Shown piece after piece: positions 16,934-26,140 of a stretch of DNA of 64,000 nucleotides (positions are counted from its first letter, which is position 1; each line of letters opens with the position of its first letter). The DNA lies in assembly GCA_035275065.1 (NCBI GenBank), contig DATENM010000034.1, positions 1 to 64,000 of the forward strand, in the 5' to 3' direction. The notes below the pieces were generated by a model. That model made no database searches. It saw only the letters and a program-made list of their open reading frames with translations, and had not been told where the DNA came from. Origin of the DNA: Blastocatellia bacterium (lineage in GTDB: Bacteria > Acidobacteriota > Blastocatellia > UBA7656). Both the position numbers and the translations under genes were made by a program.

Positions 16934-19459
16934 ATGAGGCGCGTGATAGACTCGCTGGTGATGTTGCGCCTGATTGATCGCTACCTGATTCGCGAAATCG
17001 TCCCGTACTTGCTGCTCAGCTTGCTGCTGCTGACGGCGATCATCTTTTTCCATGAAGCAAGCCGGTTCTCGGAGCTGCTGGTCGTCGCCTCGCGAAATGG
17101 GCTGCCGATGCAAGCGATTTCGCGGCTGCTGACGGCGCTAATCCCCGGAATCCTGGTCTTCACGCTGCCGATCTCCTTGTTGATGGGTGTGCTCGTCGGC
17201 ATGGGCCGAATGTCAGGCGACAGCGAAATCATCGCGCTCGGTGCCAGTGGCTTACCGCGCACGCGCATGCTGCGGCCCGTCATGGCCGTCGGGCTAATCG
17301 TCACGGCCATCATGCTTTACCTGACTTTTTCATGGTTGCCGCGAAGCATAAGACAGCTCACGGACTTGAAGTCGAACCAGAGCCTCGTCTTTCAAGGGTT
17401 GAACACCGAAATCAAGCCGCGCGTCTTTGAGGAAAGCATCCCGCAAAAGGTTCTCTATATCGAAGAGATTGACCGGGCGCGCAATCAGTGGCGCAACGTC
17501 TTCCTGGTTGACCTCGGGCAAGACCCTTCCGAGATGACGATTGTCACGGCCAACTCAGGCGCGCTGCGTCAAGGCGCGCGCTCGGATATGCCTGAGCTTT
17601 ACCTTGAGAAAGGCATGGCTCACCAGACGGCACGGGTCGCCGCCCCCGACGCGGAAGCTGAAAGCAAATCCGCCAGTCATCCGAAAGAATCGCGCCCCGC
17701 GGCGACTGCCGATGCGGCGACGGCGAGTGCCGACGGCGAATCACGCGAAAAAAGAAAGAAGAATCTACAGGAGAAATACACCACCAACAGCTTCACACAA
17801 ATGACCCTCGGCATCGAGGCGCCGAGCGATAACAAAGACGACATGGGGCTCGACAGAGAGGCGACCGCGGTTGAAGAGATGACCTGGAGCCAGCTCGTCA
17901 ACTTCACGCCGGCCCCGGCGGACGAACGCCCGTGGCGCGCAGAGATTCACCGGCGGCTGGCGCTGCCGACGGCTTGCCTGGTCTTTGCCCTGCTCGGCGT
18001 CGCCTTTGGCATCAGCAACGTCAGGACGGGCCGCTCCTTCGGCCTCTTTCTCGGCCTTGCCTTTACCATCAGCTATTACCTCCTGGCCTTGTCCGGTCAG
18101 CACGCCGCCGTCGTCGGCAAGCTGCCGGTTTGGCTCGGCATCTGGCAAGCGAACATCGTTATGGGCGGGCTCGGCCTGCTGGTGCTGGCGCTGCAAAGGC
18201 GGCCCGGTGCCGACCCGCTCGCCCTGTTGCGCAGCCTGCGCTACCTGTTGCCCGCACGCGCCCCGCAGAATGGGGATGCCGGCAGCCCCGCGCCTGTCGG
18301 GAATCAGCCAGCTCGCCAGCGACCTGCCGGCAATAGCGGGGGGCGGCGCGCACCACGTCTGCGCTTGCTTCAGTTGCTTGACCGGCTAGTGCTTTCAGAC
18401 CTCATGCGCTTTTTCGTCTTCATCCTCGGCGGTGTTTCAGCGCTTTTCCTGATCATCACACTCTTTCAACTGCTCGACGCCATCGCTCGCAATCACACAG
18501 ACTGGTCTGTGGTCATCAACTACCTGGTCTTCCTGCTGCCGATGATTGTTAACTATGTGACGCCGATGGCGGCGCTGGTCGCCGTGATGGTGACCTTCGG
18601 GCTGTTGCAAAAAACCAGTCAGGTCGTCGCGCTCACCGCATCGGGCCAATCGATATATCGGATGGCGGTTCCTGCGCTGATGGCTTCGCTATTGCTATCG
18701 GCTTTCGTCTTCTTTAATCAAGATTACATCCTGCCGTTCACCAATAGCCGCCAGAACAACCTCCGTTACTTAATCCGCAAGGGCCAGGAGCCGCCGCAGA
18801 CGTTTTATCAAACGACCAATCAGTGGCTCTTCGGACAGGAGTCGCGCATTTTTAACTATGCCTACTTTGACGGCAGCAGCAATACGTTTGCGCGGCTGAA
18901 CGTGATTGACCTGACGCGCGAGCCGTTCGGCATTACTCGGCGGCTCTACGCGCGGCGGGCTCGTTGGGACGATGCGACCGGCGAGTGGGTTTTAGAAAAC
19001 GGTTGGGAGCGCCGCTTCAATAATGATCGGACGGTCTATTACAATCCCTTCAAAGAACAGCGCGTGCAACTGGCCGAAAGGCCCGACTATTTTAAGAAGG
19101 ATGTGCGCAGCTCAAGCTCGCTGACGCTGGCAGAGTTGCGCCATAAGATCGCCGATTTGCAGCAAGCGGGTTTCGACGTCCTCGACCTGCGCATCGCCCT
19201 GCAAGCAAAGATCGCCTTTCCGCTCGCCTGCCTGGTGATGGTCATCGTTGCCCTGCCCTTCGCGTTTTCGGTCGGCAAACGCGGCGCGCTGTATGGGGTC
19301 GCCATTGGCATCGCCATCGGCCTGGTTTATTGGGGAATGCTGTCGCTGTTCGAGCAAATGGGCCGCTACGAGATGCTGCCGCCGATGCTGGCAGCGTGGG
19401 GGCCGAACATGTTATTCGGCGCCGGCGGGCTGTACCTCTTCTTGAAATCGCGCACCTGA
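16934..19459 (+). CDS. Fused LptF-LptG lipopolysaccharide export permease
   Basis: 841 residues containing two complete YjgP/YjgQ permease units in one chain. Unit 1 (about 1-430): transmembrane helices starting at LIDRYLIREIVPYLL, a periplasmic beta-jellyroll segment interrupted by a charged low-complexity stretch (about 235-280), then three helices. A Pro/Arg/Gly-rich linker (about 435-475) joins unit 2 (about 476-841), which has the same order. LptF and LptG normally form a heterodimer with the LptB ATPase and extract LPS from the inner membrane towards LptC/LptA. The fusion would fix a 1:1 ratio. The start could instead be the ATG at 16961; neither has a good ribosome site. A 132-bp mobile element lies in the leader. 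Confidence 0.9.
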   Translation: MRRVIDSLVMLRLIDRYLIREIVPYLLLSLLLLTAIIFFHEASRFSELLVVASRNGLPMQAISRLLTALIPGILVFTLPISLLMGVLVGMGRMSGDSEIIALGASGLPRTRMLRPVMAVGLIVTAIMLYLTFSWLPRSIRQLTDLKSNQSLVFQGLNTEIKPRVFEESIPQKVLYIEEIDRARNQWRNVFLVDLGQDPSEMTIVTANSGALRQGARSDMPELYLEKGMAHQTARVAAPDAEAESKSASHPKESRPAATADAATASADGESREKRKKNLQEKYTTNSFTQMTLGIEAPSDNKDDMGLDREATAVEEMTWSQLVNFTPAPADERPWRAEIHRRLALPTACLVFALLGVAFGISNVRTGRSFGLFLGLAFTISYYLLALSGQHAAVVGKLPVWLGIWQANIVMGGLGLLVLALQRRPGADPLALLRSLRYLLPARAPQNGDAGSPAPVGNQPARQRPAGNSGGRRAPRLRLLQLLDRLVLSDLMRFFVFILGGVSALFLIITLFQLLDAIARNHTDWSVVINYLVFLLPMIVNYVTPMAALVAVMVTFGLLQKTSQVVALTASGQSIYRMAVPALMASLLLSAFVFFNQDYILPFTNSRQNNLRYLIRKGQEPPQTFYQTTNQWLFGQESRIFNYAYFDGSSNTFARLNVIDLTREPFGITRRLYARRARWDDATGEWVLENGWERRFNNDRTVYYNPFKEQRVQLAERPDYFKKDVRSSSSLTLAELRHKIADLQQAGFDVLDLRIALQAKIAFPLACLVMVIVALPFAFSVGKRGALYGVAIGIAIGLVYWGMLSLFEQMGRYEMLPPMLAAWGPNMLFGAGGLYLFLKSRT

Positions 19460-19501
19460 CCTCGGCTGATTGATGACCGATGTGTTCGGGCCGCTCAGCG
19501 A

Positions 19502-19951
19502 TCAACGCGGCAGGTCGGCGACGGCAGCCAGAGCGCGGCGAGTGCTCTCCCAATAGATCATCTCGACGGCCGTGTCGTAATCCACCCAGACAAACCCATC
19601 GTGCTCGATGCAGTCAATCACCACATCCCGCTTCGCCACTTCCAGGGCAAAGCAATGTTCCTCATTGTGGGTCACCCCGGGAGCATATTTGACACGCCAC
19701 TGCGGCGCGATCTCGAAGACGTTGACGATGCCGAGCGGGATCAAGTCGTCGTGGCGTGCGTGGTAGCCGGTCTCTTCATAGACCTCGCGGATCGCCGCCG
19801 CGGTGTGGGTTTCGCCCGCTTCAAGCGAGCCGGTGACCGATTGCCAGAAGCCGCCATGACTTTGGACGCGGCGCAAGAGCAAGTACTCGCGGCCTCGCGG
19901 CGTTTCAGTAAAGAGAACAACCTGTACCGAGCGCGGCTGTTTGTATGACAT
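19502..19951 (-). CDS. nudB: Dihydroneopterin triphosphate diphosphatase-like Nudix hydrolase
   Basis: 149 residues from the ATG at 19951 (MSYKQPRSVQVV). An in-frame ATG at 19975 would add eight residues. The Nudix box is GSLEAGETHTAAAIREVYEETGY, matching GX5EX7REUXEEXGU. FWQSVTGS before it, and FEI...YAPGVTHNEEHCF after it, match the NudB subgroup, which removes pyrophosphate from dihydroneopterin triphosphate in folate synthesis. Other folate genes are absent from the window, so the specific substrate is an inference from these motifs. Confidence 0.82.
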   Translation of the reverse strand: MSYKQPRSVQVVLFTETPRGREYLLLRRVQSHGGFWQSVTGSLEAGETHTAAAIREVYEETGYHARHDDLIPLGIVNVFEIAPQWRVKYAPGVTHNEEHCFALEVAKRDVVIDCIEHDGFVWVDYDTAVEMIYWESTRRALAAVADLPR

Positions 19952-20121
19952 CGCCGACTTGAGGCGCGTTGGCACTGAGCGAGAAAAGGAGCAAGAGGTA
20001 CAGAAAGGAAGCCGCTCGCGGTGGCTGCGAGAATTTGGTAGCGATGAGGATGGCTGAACGGTTCAAGCGCAGCCACCGCGATACGGCTTTGCGAATCAAG
20101 CGAACGCACGGACGCGCTCGC

Positions 20122-20430
20122 TTACTTTTTCGGAAGCACCGAATCTTTGGCGGCCTTGGCGACGCGGAAGCGCACGACCGTCTTGGCGGCGATCTTCATG
20201 GCTTCGCCGGTCTTCGGGTTGCGGCCCATGCGCGCCTTGGTCTTCTTGACCACGAGCTTGCCGATGCCGGGAATGGTGAACTCGCCATTCTTCTTGGTCT
20301 CGCGGTAAGCGATCTCATTCAACGAATCCAGGAAAGTCGCCGCCGCCTTCTTGTTGGTGCCGGTGGCTTCGCCGAGTTCGGTTGCCAGTTGCGTTTTCGA
20401 CATCTTCTTCTTTGCAGTTCCAGTTGCCAT
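20122..20430 (-). CDS. HU/IHF family DNA-binding protein
   Basis: 102 residues. The HU fold is clear: N-terminal helices (MSKTQLATELGEATGTNKK), the beta-arm region with FTIPGIGKLVVKKTKARMGRNP containing the R-NP tip that intercalates DNA, and the C-terminal helix. An extra Lys-rich N-terminal tail (MATGTAKKK) precedes it. It bends and compacts DNA as a dimer. The leader contains a perfect hairpin 40-57 bases before the start codon. Confidence 0.93.
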   Translation of the reverse strand: MATGTAKKKMSKTQLATELGEATGTNKKAAATFLDSLNEIAYRETKKNGEFTIPGIGKLVVKKTKARMGRNPKTGEAMKIAAKTVVRFRVAKAAKDSVLPKK

Positions 20431-20908
20431 AATTAAGCTATGCCTCTTTCTCCTTCATAGAATATTGGGGTCGGCACAAATGCCGACGAGTCGCAGTGCA
20501 AGCGGTCATATCCGCGTCGTCCAGACGGCGAGGTTATGCCGCCCAAAAAGATACCCCTGCTTGGGCCGCCCCATACGAGCCAGCGAAAACAGGGGTTGAC
20601 TGCGACGCGAAGATTACTACAGTCAAACGAAAGATGCAACTGGGAATCGTCAAAAATCCCAGGTTTTTTGAGGGATTTTGCAATGTGTGGCGATGGCCGA
20701 AGCGCTCACGCGCGTTGACGGCGATGGCCGCGCGCTCCAAGTGGCATCGCCGTGAGAGTCACCGTCACTTCACGACACAGTTGACTTCGCCAGAGACACG
20801 GTGCGAGAATTCTGCGTCGAGCCGGGCTTTCAAACTCCGCCCGCCACAGCGCCAGCGGCTTCCGGCTTCTAACGATTGACTGCCGTGCATCATCAGTGAG
20901 TAGTAAAG
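20431..20908. other. Intergenic region upstream of HU and the nuclease gene
   Basis: 478 bases between divergent genes. It holds a perfect 7-base hairpin GTCGGCA-CAAA-TGCCGAC (20470-20487), which would lie in the HU mRNA leader. It also holds an inverted pair TTGACTG/CAGTCAA (20595-20601/20619-20625) and an AT-rich hairpin near 20651-20682 (CAAAATCCC/GGGATTTTG). Plus-strand frames here, including one of 127 codons, have no family features and look like chance. Confidence 0.5.
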
Positions 20909-21847
20909 ATGTTACCACTTAAGCCAACGCCATTCGCGAAAGACGATAGACCACACTGGAACATCGGTGTGGACCGCCGTCACGTCGCCATTTATATCGC
21001 CGTCGCGCTGGTCGCTGGGTTCGCCATCGGGTTCATGGTGGCGCGCGGCCTCGGGCAAAAAGAACCGCCGCAGGTGGTGCAGACAGCAACCGCTGCCGCT
21101 GCCCCGGCGCTGCCGGCGCGGGCCGCGGAGGTCGAAACGCCGCCGACCAATTTCCACAAAGTCACTCGTCTGCTTCGCGCCGACACCCTCGAAGTCGAAG
21201 GCATTGGCCCTGTGCGCATGATCGGCATCGAAACGCCCGACGGCAAAACGCCAAAAGAGATTTATGGCAAGTTCGGACAGAACGCCTTGAGCTTCGTCGA
21301 AAAGGCGGCCCTGAAGCAAGATGTCCGCCTGGAGTTTGATCCGGCCAACACCGCGCGCGCCAACAAAGACGATAACGGGCAGACACTCGCCTATGTCTTC
21401 ACACGCGACGGCACGCTGCTGAACAACGAGCTGCTGCGCGAAGGGCTCGCCTTCATGCGCCCGCTCGAAGAGTTCAAAATGAGCAGTGATTTTCGCGCCG
21501 TCGAGCGCGACGCCATGCAGAGCCAGCGCGGCGTCTGGGGGTCTGGCTCCGGCAACGCGATACCTTCAACGAGCGCCGCCACCCCGGCCAGCTCCACTGA
21601 CAAGCCCGGCAAAGTGGCGCCGCTTTCGCCCTCGGCCATCGGCCCGAACATTCCGGCCATCTCCTCCGCCCCGCCCCCGACGACAGAGGCAATGGTTTAT
21701 GTGTCGCCCGCCGACCAGCTTTATCATAAAAGCGGCTGCGAGCTGCTCGATAAGAAAAAGCAATCGCTAGGGGTGTCACAGGCGCGGTCGAAAGGCTATC
21801 GCCCGTGCAGCCGCTGTTATCCTTCGACCTCGATGCGCGCGCCATAG
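20909..21847 (+). CDS. Membrane-anchored staphylococcal-nuclease-like protein
   Basis: 312 residues. One membrane helix (about 25-45) anchors the protein, followed by an Ala/Pro linker. The SNase domain (about 90-210) shows PVRMIGIETPDGK with the metal and substrate residues of motif one, and GQTLAYVFTRDGTLLNNELLREGLAF as motif two. After a Ser/Pro/Ala linker the C-terminus has a small Cys-containing module (YHKSGCELLDKKK...GYRPCSRCYP) resembling Ada-type or nuclease-associated metal-binding modules. The domain hydrolyses DNA or RNA outside the cytoplasm. A run of eight T bases after a weak stem (21864-21880) may terminate it. Confidence 0.85.
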   Translation: MLPLKPTPFAKDDRPHWNIGVDRRHVAIYIAVALVAGFAIGFMVARGLGQKEPPQVVQTATAAAAPALPARAAEVETPPTNFHKVTRLLRADTLEVEGIGPVRMIGIETPDGKTPKEIYGKFGQNALSFVEKAALKQDVRLEFDPANTARANKDDNGQTLAYVFTRDGTLLNNELLREGLAFMRPLEEFKMSSDFRAVERDAMQSQRGVWGSGSGNAIPSTSAATPASSTDKPGKVAPLSPSAIGPNIPAISSAPPPTTEAMVYVSPADQLYHKSGCELLDKKKQSLGVSQARSKGYRPCSRCYPSTSMRAP

Positions 21848-22085
21848 GATGGTCATCGCGCATCGGCGAGATTTTTTTTATTCCTCGCGGTGAGCAAAAA
21901 GTGAGCCGGGTTACCAAGAACGGTGTAGAAATCGTCTGGAGCTGCCCCGCGACTGGATTTACAGGCCGCGGCACTTGACGCATCGTTTATACTCTTAAGC
22001 GGAAGGCCAAGCCCGCCAGCGTCATTTGCTTGAACCAGAACTAGCCCCTCTGGAAAAATCCAACGCCCTCACAGGAACCAATCAC

Positions 22086-22886
22086 ATGACTAACGAACAG
22101 GGACCGTGGTTTCGCTTACGTTTTGCCATGGCACAAGGGTTTAGGGTTTCCATCATCACCGCCGCCTGTAGTTTTGCCTTAGCCACCCAGAGCCTTGCCG
22201 CCGCATCACATAGAAGCACCGCACCGGCCAGGAGGACAGCCGCGATAAAATCGGTTCGCACCGTCCCTGTTAGCTGTCTGCCTTGCGAAGGAAGAAAGCC
22301 GAATGCAAAAAGAACCAGCAAACTGGCGAGACAAGTTCCCTGTCATCCGAAGGGCTTCGTTGATCCGAAAATTGCGAAGAGCTATCAAAAGGCGATACAC
22401 GACCTCAAGCGCGACGGCATCAGGCCGCAAGTGACCAGCGCCTGGCGTTCGTCCGCGGAACAGGCACGCTTGCACCGCTGCTCTCAGGATCGCAACTGCC
22501 GCGCCCGCAATCCCGGACTGTATTACGCCTTGCCGTCCGGCCACTCGCTGCACGAGGCCGCATTCGCTGTGGATATCTCAGGCATCGCCAGCGGGCCAAA
22601 GGGCCGTAAGCAGATCACGCCGCGCGGGCGACGCATCATTAGCGTCATGCGCAAGAATGGTTTCAAATGGCGCTATGGATTGAAAGACCCGGCGCACTTT
22701 GAGGCCGACCCGACGCGCAAAGGCTATCGCAGCGTCCAGCAGGCCATTCACAAGCACCAGACAACCTGCGCGGTGAAGCTGGCGAAAGCGCCAAAGCCCG
22801 CCGGGCGCACGCAAGCCGCAACCGCCTTGCACAAGACCGCGTCGTCAAAACAGATCGCCTCGCGCCGGCGGAACTCGAAAGCCTAA
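22086..22886 (+). CDS. M15-type D-Ala-D-Ala carboxypeptidase-like secreted protein
   Basis: 266 residues from the ATG at 22086, with AGGA 9-10 bases upstream; a longer in-frame start at 22026 lacks a ribosome site. The N-terminus is a signal peptide ending near AAASHR. The zinc site appears as SLHEAAFAVD, fitting SxHxxGxAxD except that the Gly is Ala, and the third ligand region is DPAHFEAD. QVTSAWRS before it also matches VanY/M15B enzymes, which trim peptidoglycan stem peptides. The tail from residue 225 is Lys/Arg/Ala-rich and low-complexity. The Gly-to-Ala change is the only irregular site residue. Confidence 0.8.
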   Translation: MTNEQGPWFRLRFAMAQGFRVSIITAACSFALATQSLAAASHRSTAPARRTAAIKSVRTVPVSCLPCEGRKPNAKRTSKLARQVPCHPKGFVDPKIAKSYQKAIHDLKRDGIRPQVTSAWRSSAEQARLHRCSQDRNCRARNPGLYYALPSGHSLHEAAFAVDISGIASGPKGRKQITPRGRRIISVMRKNGFKWRYGLKDPAHFEADPTRKGYRSVQQAIHKHQTTCAVKLAKAPKPAGRTQAATALHKTASSKQIASRRRNSKA

Positions 22887-22903
22887 AGCGGATTTCAATT
22901 GAA

Positions 22904-22961
22904 TGTGGCGCAATCTGTTAGATTGCGCAGCGCCTAGCGCAATCTAACAGATTGCGCCACA
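22904..22961. repeat. 58-bp nested palindrome, copy 1
   Basis: Perfect 25-base arms (22904-22928 and 22937-22961) around AGCGCCTA. Each arm is itself a palindrome, GCGCAATCT-GTT-AGATTGCGC and GCGCAATCT-AAC-AGATTGCGC, so a cruciform or two-hairpin form is also possible. It lies between the M15 and BON genes, which converge. A diverged, inverted copy is at 40639-40697. Confidence 0.9.
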
Positions 22962-22988
22962 GGGCAAACGCAATCGAAAGCCGAGCGA

Positions 22989-23591
22989 TTAGGCCGACAC
23001 ATCTTCTCTGACGGTCACGCCGCTGGTGACGACAGCCCTGACGCCCGGCACCTTGCGAAACGCCTGCGCCGCGTGCCATAACTGCTCGACAGTGTCTACC
23101 GATCCGTCAAGCGACACCACCCCAGCATTGCTATCAACCGACAGCGACAGACTCTGTAACTTTGAATCGCTGTCCATCAGTTTCTGAATCTCATCCTTGA
23201 TGCGGTTGTCCGCGGCGTTGACTTCCTGGCGGCGGGCTTCGGGCACGACCTGAAGCTGATTGTTGACGTTGCGCACGCCTTCGACTTTGCGCGCGACCTG
23301 CTCGGCTTCACTCCGGACTTCCGCCGTATCTACTTTGCCCGTCAGCGTGACGACGCCTTCTTTAACATCGACGTCGGTTTCATAACCGCTCGTCGGGCTG
23401 TTGGCCACTAACGCGAGTTTCGTCTTCAGCGCGATCCAGCCGTCGCTACGGGCCGCCGTGCTGGGTGGCGCGCTCGCATTCGGGTTGGCATTGCTGTTGA
23501 TGGCGGCGCGGTCCGCGTTCTGATTGCGCCCGCAGGCGAGCGTCAGCAAAAGCGGGCTGATTGCAAGTAGAAGAAGTAGCTTTCGCCTCAT
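22989..23591 (-). CDS. BON-domain lipoprotein
   Basis: 200 residues. The signal peptide ends in a lipobox LTLAC, so Cys20 would be lipidated. After a short Asn/Ala/Ser linker come two BON domains (about 50-115 and 125-195) with the typical GVVTLTGKV and GVVSLDGSV strands and the VRNV/VRAV ends. BON domains bind phospholipid membranes and are found in OsmY/DolP-like envelope proteins. An outer-membrane maintenance role is inferred. AAGGGGA precedes the ATG by 6-7 bases. Confidence 0.88.
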   Translation of the reverse strand: MRRKLLLLLAISPLLLTLACGRNQNADRAAINSNANPNASAPPSTAARSDGWIALKTKLALVANSPTSGYETDVDVKEGVVTLTGKVDTAEVRSEAEQVARKVEGVRNVNNQLQVVPEARRQEVNAADNRIKDEIQKLMDSDSKLQSLSLSVDSNAGVVSLDGSVDTVEQLWHAAQAFRKVPGVRAVVTSGVTVREDVSA

Positions 23592-23759
23592 CGTCGTTCC
23601 CCTTGAAGGTTGGCTTGAATAACGACCTGATGCGTCACAGTCAAATTATACACCCGCCGCCCGGCATCCTTCATTCGCGGTTGACCGCTGCGCGCTCGAC
23701 TGACTAGAGTTATGGTTCGATTTCGATTGGCCCATAAATCTTGAAGACCAGAGGAACCC

Positions 23760-25547
23760 GTGCGCACGATAAAAATCGCCCTGCTTGCCCTGCTCATCCT
23801 GAGCGTATCGAATGTCTTTGCCGCGCCGCTGGCTGACAATCACCAGAAAGCCAAGATCAAATCGCCTGCCGCGACCACATCGTGGGCCGAGACGACGCTG
23901 GCGTCGCTGACGCTTGATGAAAAAATCGGCCAGTTAATCATCCCCGCGACGGTCGGCATGTTTTTGACGGACACCAGCGAGGCTTACCAGCAAATGCGCC
24001 GCGACATCACAGAATTTCACGTCGGCGGCTATCACCTGCTCGGCGATGTCAACGCCATGCACGAGCCTGGAGGCGTCGCCCTGCTGCTCAATCAGTTACA
24101 ACAATCGGTGAAGGTGCCACTGTGGTTTACGGCGGACTTCGAGGGCGGGGCCGGTTATCGCTACATTGGCGCAACCCGCCTGCCGCGCGCTATGGCGATG
24201 GGCGCGACCGGCAATCCCGATCTCGCGTTTCAAGCCGGGCGCATCACGGCTGAAGAGGCGCGCGCCATCGGCGTTCACGTCAACTTCTACCCGGTCGTAG
24301 ACGTCAACAACAACCCGCGCAATCCCATCATCAACATCCGCTCGTTCGGCAGCGACCCGCAACTGGTGTCGCGCATGGCGCGCGCTTACATTCGCGGCGC
24401 GCAATCGGCGGGCGTGATGGCGACGGCGAAGCACTTCCCCGGTCACGGCGACACCTCAACCGATTCGCACATGGAGCTGCCGACGATTGACATCGAGCGG
24501 GCGCGGCTGGACGCCATCGAGCTGCCGCCATTCCGCGCGGCCATCGAGGAGGGTGTCGGCGGCGTGATGAGCGCGCACATCGCTTTGCCGCGAATCGAAC
24601 CCGAAAACCTGCCGGCGACGCTATCGCCCAAGATGCTCACCGGCGTGCTGCGCGACGAGTTGCACTTCAATGGCGTCATCTTCACCGATGCGCTCAACAT
24701 GCGAGGCGTGGCGGCGCACTACCCGGAAGGTGAAGCCGCCGTGCGCTCCTTGCAGGCGGGCGCCGACATCCTGCTTTATCCGCCGAGCGTCGAGCAAGCC
24801 TTCAACGCCGTCAAACGCGCCGTCGAATCGGGCGTCATCTCTACGGCGCGCATCGATCAGTCAGTCCGCAGAGTGCTGGCCGCCAAGCAGCAACTCGGTC
24901 TTGATAAGAACCGGCTGGCTGACCTCAGCAAGCTCGGCCAGGTGCTGGGCTCGCGCGAGCATCAGCAGACGGCTCAACAGATCATCGATAGCGCGGTGAC
25001 CCTGGTGCGCGACGACAAGAAAGCGCTGCCGCTCAAGCTCGCGCCGGAACAGAAAGTCCTATTCATCAGCCTCGTAGACAACCAGGATGGCTGGCAAGGC
25101 AGTGTGCCGGGCAATGTCTTTTTGCAGGGCCTGATGAAACGTCACGCGCGCACGACGAACGTTTTTGTTTCGGATAAAACTTCGCCCGCTGAATTCGATC
25201 TACTGAGGAAGCTGGCCAGTTTTTCCGACATCGTCATCGTCAACGGCTTCATTCGCGTCGCCGCCTACAAAGGCTCGATTGACCTCAGCGAAGGCGAGAT
25301 CAATCTGCTGAAGGGCCTTTCGGCGCTCGACAAGCCGTTCGTCTTCGTCCTCTACGGCAGCCCGTATATGCTGTCGTTCGTGCCGGAGCTGCCGAGCTAC
25401 GTCCTCACCTACGAGTACTATCCGGCGGCAGAGACGGCGGCGCTTAAAGCCGTCCTCGGAGAGATTGAATTCAAAGGCCGGCTGCCGGTTGAACTGCCCG
25501 GTCTATATCCCATCGGCCACGGGCTGACGCCAACAAATGCACACTAG
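23760..25547 (+). CDS. Glycoside hydrolase family 3 protein, NagZ-like N-terminus with GH3_C domain
   Basis: 595 residues from a GTG at 23760, supported by GAGG 7 bases upstream and a good signal peptide. The catalytic barrel carries KHFPGHGDTSTDSH, the GH3 beta-N-acetylhexosaminidase signature with the His/Asp acid-base pair, and the nucleophile motif FTDALNMRGV. Residues about 420-590 form a GH3 C-terminal domain (VTLVRDDKKALPL). The signal peptide places it outside the cytoplasm, unlike cytosolic NagZ. It probably cleaves beta-N-acetylglucosaminides from peptidoglycan or chitin fragments. Confidence 0.9.
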   Translation: MRTIKIALLALLILSVSNVFAAPLADNHQKAKIKSPAATTSWAETTLASLTLDEKIGQLIIPATVGMFLTDTSEAYQQMRRDITEFHVGGYHLLGDVNAMHEPGGVALLLNQLQQSVKVPLWFTADFEGGAGYRYIGATRLPRAMAMGATGNPDLAFQAGRITAEEARAIGVHVNFYPVVDVNNNPRNPIINIRSFGSDPQLVSRMARAYIRGAQSAGVMATAKHFPGHGDTSTDSHMELPTIDIERARLDAIELPPFRAAIEEGVGGVMSAHIALPRIEPENLPATLSPKMLTGVLRDELHFNGVIFTDALNMRGVAAHYPEGEAAVRSLQAGADILLYPPSVEQAFNAVKRAVESGVISTARIDQSVRRVLAAKQQLGLDKNRLADLSKLGQVLGSREHQQTAQQIIDSAVTLVRDDKKALPLKLAPEQKVLFISLVDNQDGWQGSVPGNVFLQGLMKRHARTTNVFVSDKTSPAEFDLLRKLASFSDIVIVNGFIRVAAYKGSIDLSEGEINLLKGLSALDKPFVFVLYGSPYMLSFVPELPSYVLTYEYYPAAETAALKAVLGEIEFKGRLPVELPGLYPIGHGLTPTNAH

Positions 25548-25615
25548 AAAGGCCGCCGCCGATGGCTTGACCGTGGCGGGGCGCTGGTGCAGCATAAGCT
25601 TTAGGAAAATTCCGC

Positions 25616-26023
25616 ATGGTAGAAGACGAGCAGGAATTTCGCGTATTCACTCTTGTCGAGGCGCGCAGCTTAATTCCGACCTTGCGGCGCTTGCTGGCGC
25701 GCATGGCCAAGGCGCGCGCCCGTTTGCTCGATCTGCGGGTTGAAATCGATCTGGCGCGCGAGCAAGCACGCTATGGTGGCGGTTCGCCAGCCGGCCCGCT
25801 CTACCTAAAATATATGCTCGCTTTCACCGAAGCCATTCAGGAGATTCAGGGAATCGGCGTCCAGGTGAAGGATTTTAGCAACGGATTGGTAGACTTCCCT
25901 TACGAGTACGAAGGCCGTATTGTCTTCCTCTGCTGGAAGCCCGACGAAGACGAAATCCGCTGGTGGCACGAAACCGATGCCGGCTTCGCCGGGCGAAAAA
26001 TGCTCACAGAGGAGTTCGAGTAG
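25616..26023 (+). CDS. DUF2203 family protein
   Basis: 135 residues. Matches DUF2203: FTLVEARSLIPTLRRLL at the start, a helical middle, IGVQVKDFSNGLVDFPYEYEGRIVFLCWK, and the C-terminal WHETDAGFAGR. AGGA stands 9-11 bases before the ATG. The family is small, cytoplasmic and without known function. It follows the GH3 gene by 68 bases. Confidence 0.85.
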   Translation: MVEDEQEFRVFTLVEARSLIPTLRRLLARMAKARARLLDLRVEIDLAREQARYGGGSPAGPLYLKYMLAFTEAIQEIQGIGVQVKDFSNGLVDFPYEYEGRIVFLCWKPDEDEIRWWHETDAGFAGRKMLTEEFE

Positions 26024-26140
26024 ACTCCGCCCACCCCTCTGCATAGAGACACCTATCCGACGGCCAATCCAGCGGCGTTAGTGACCTGGCGAGTGAATTC
26101 AGTTGTTGTGAGCTACTGAGGGGAGAGACAGCTTCTTGAC

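Noticed and set aside
20496-20879. 127-codon plus-strand gene
   Set aside because: Arg/Ser-rich chance translation, no ribosome site, contains the upstream hairpins of HU.
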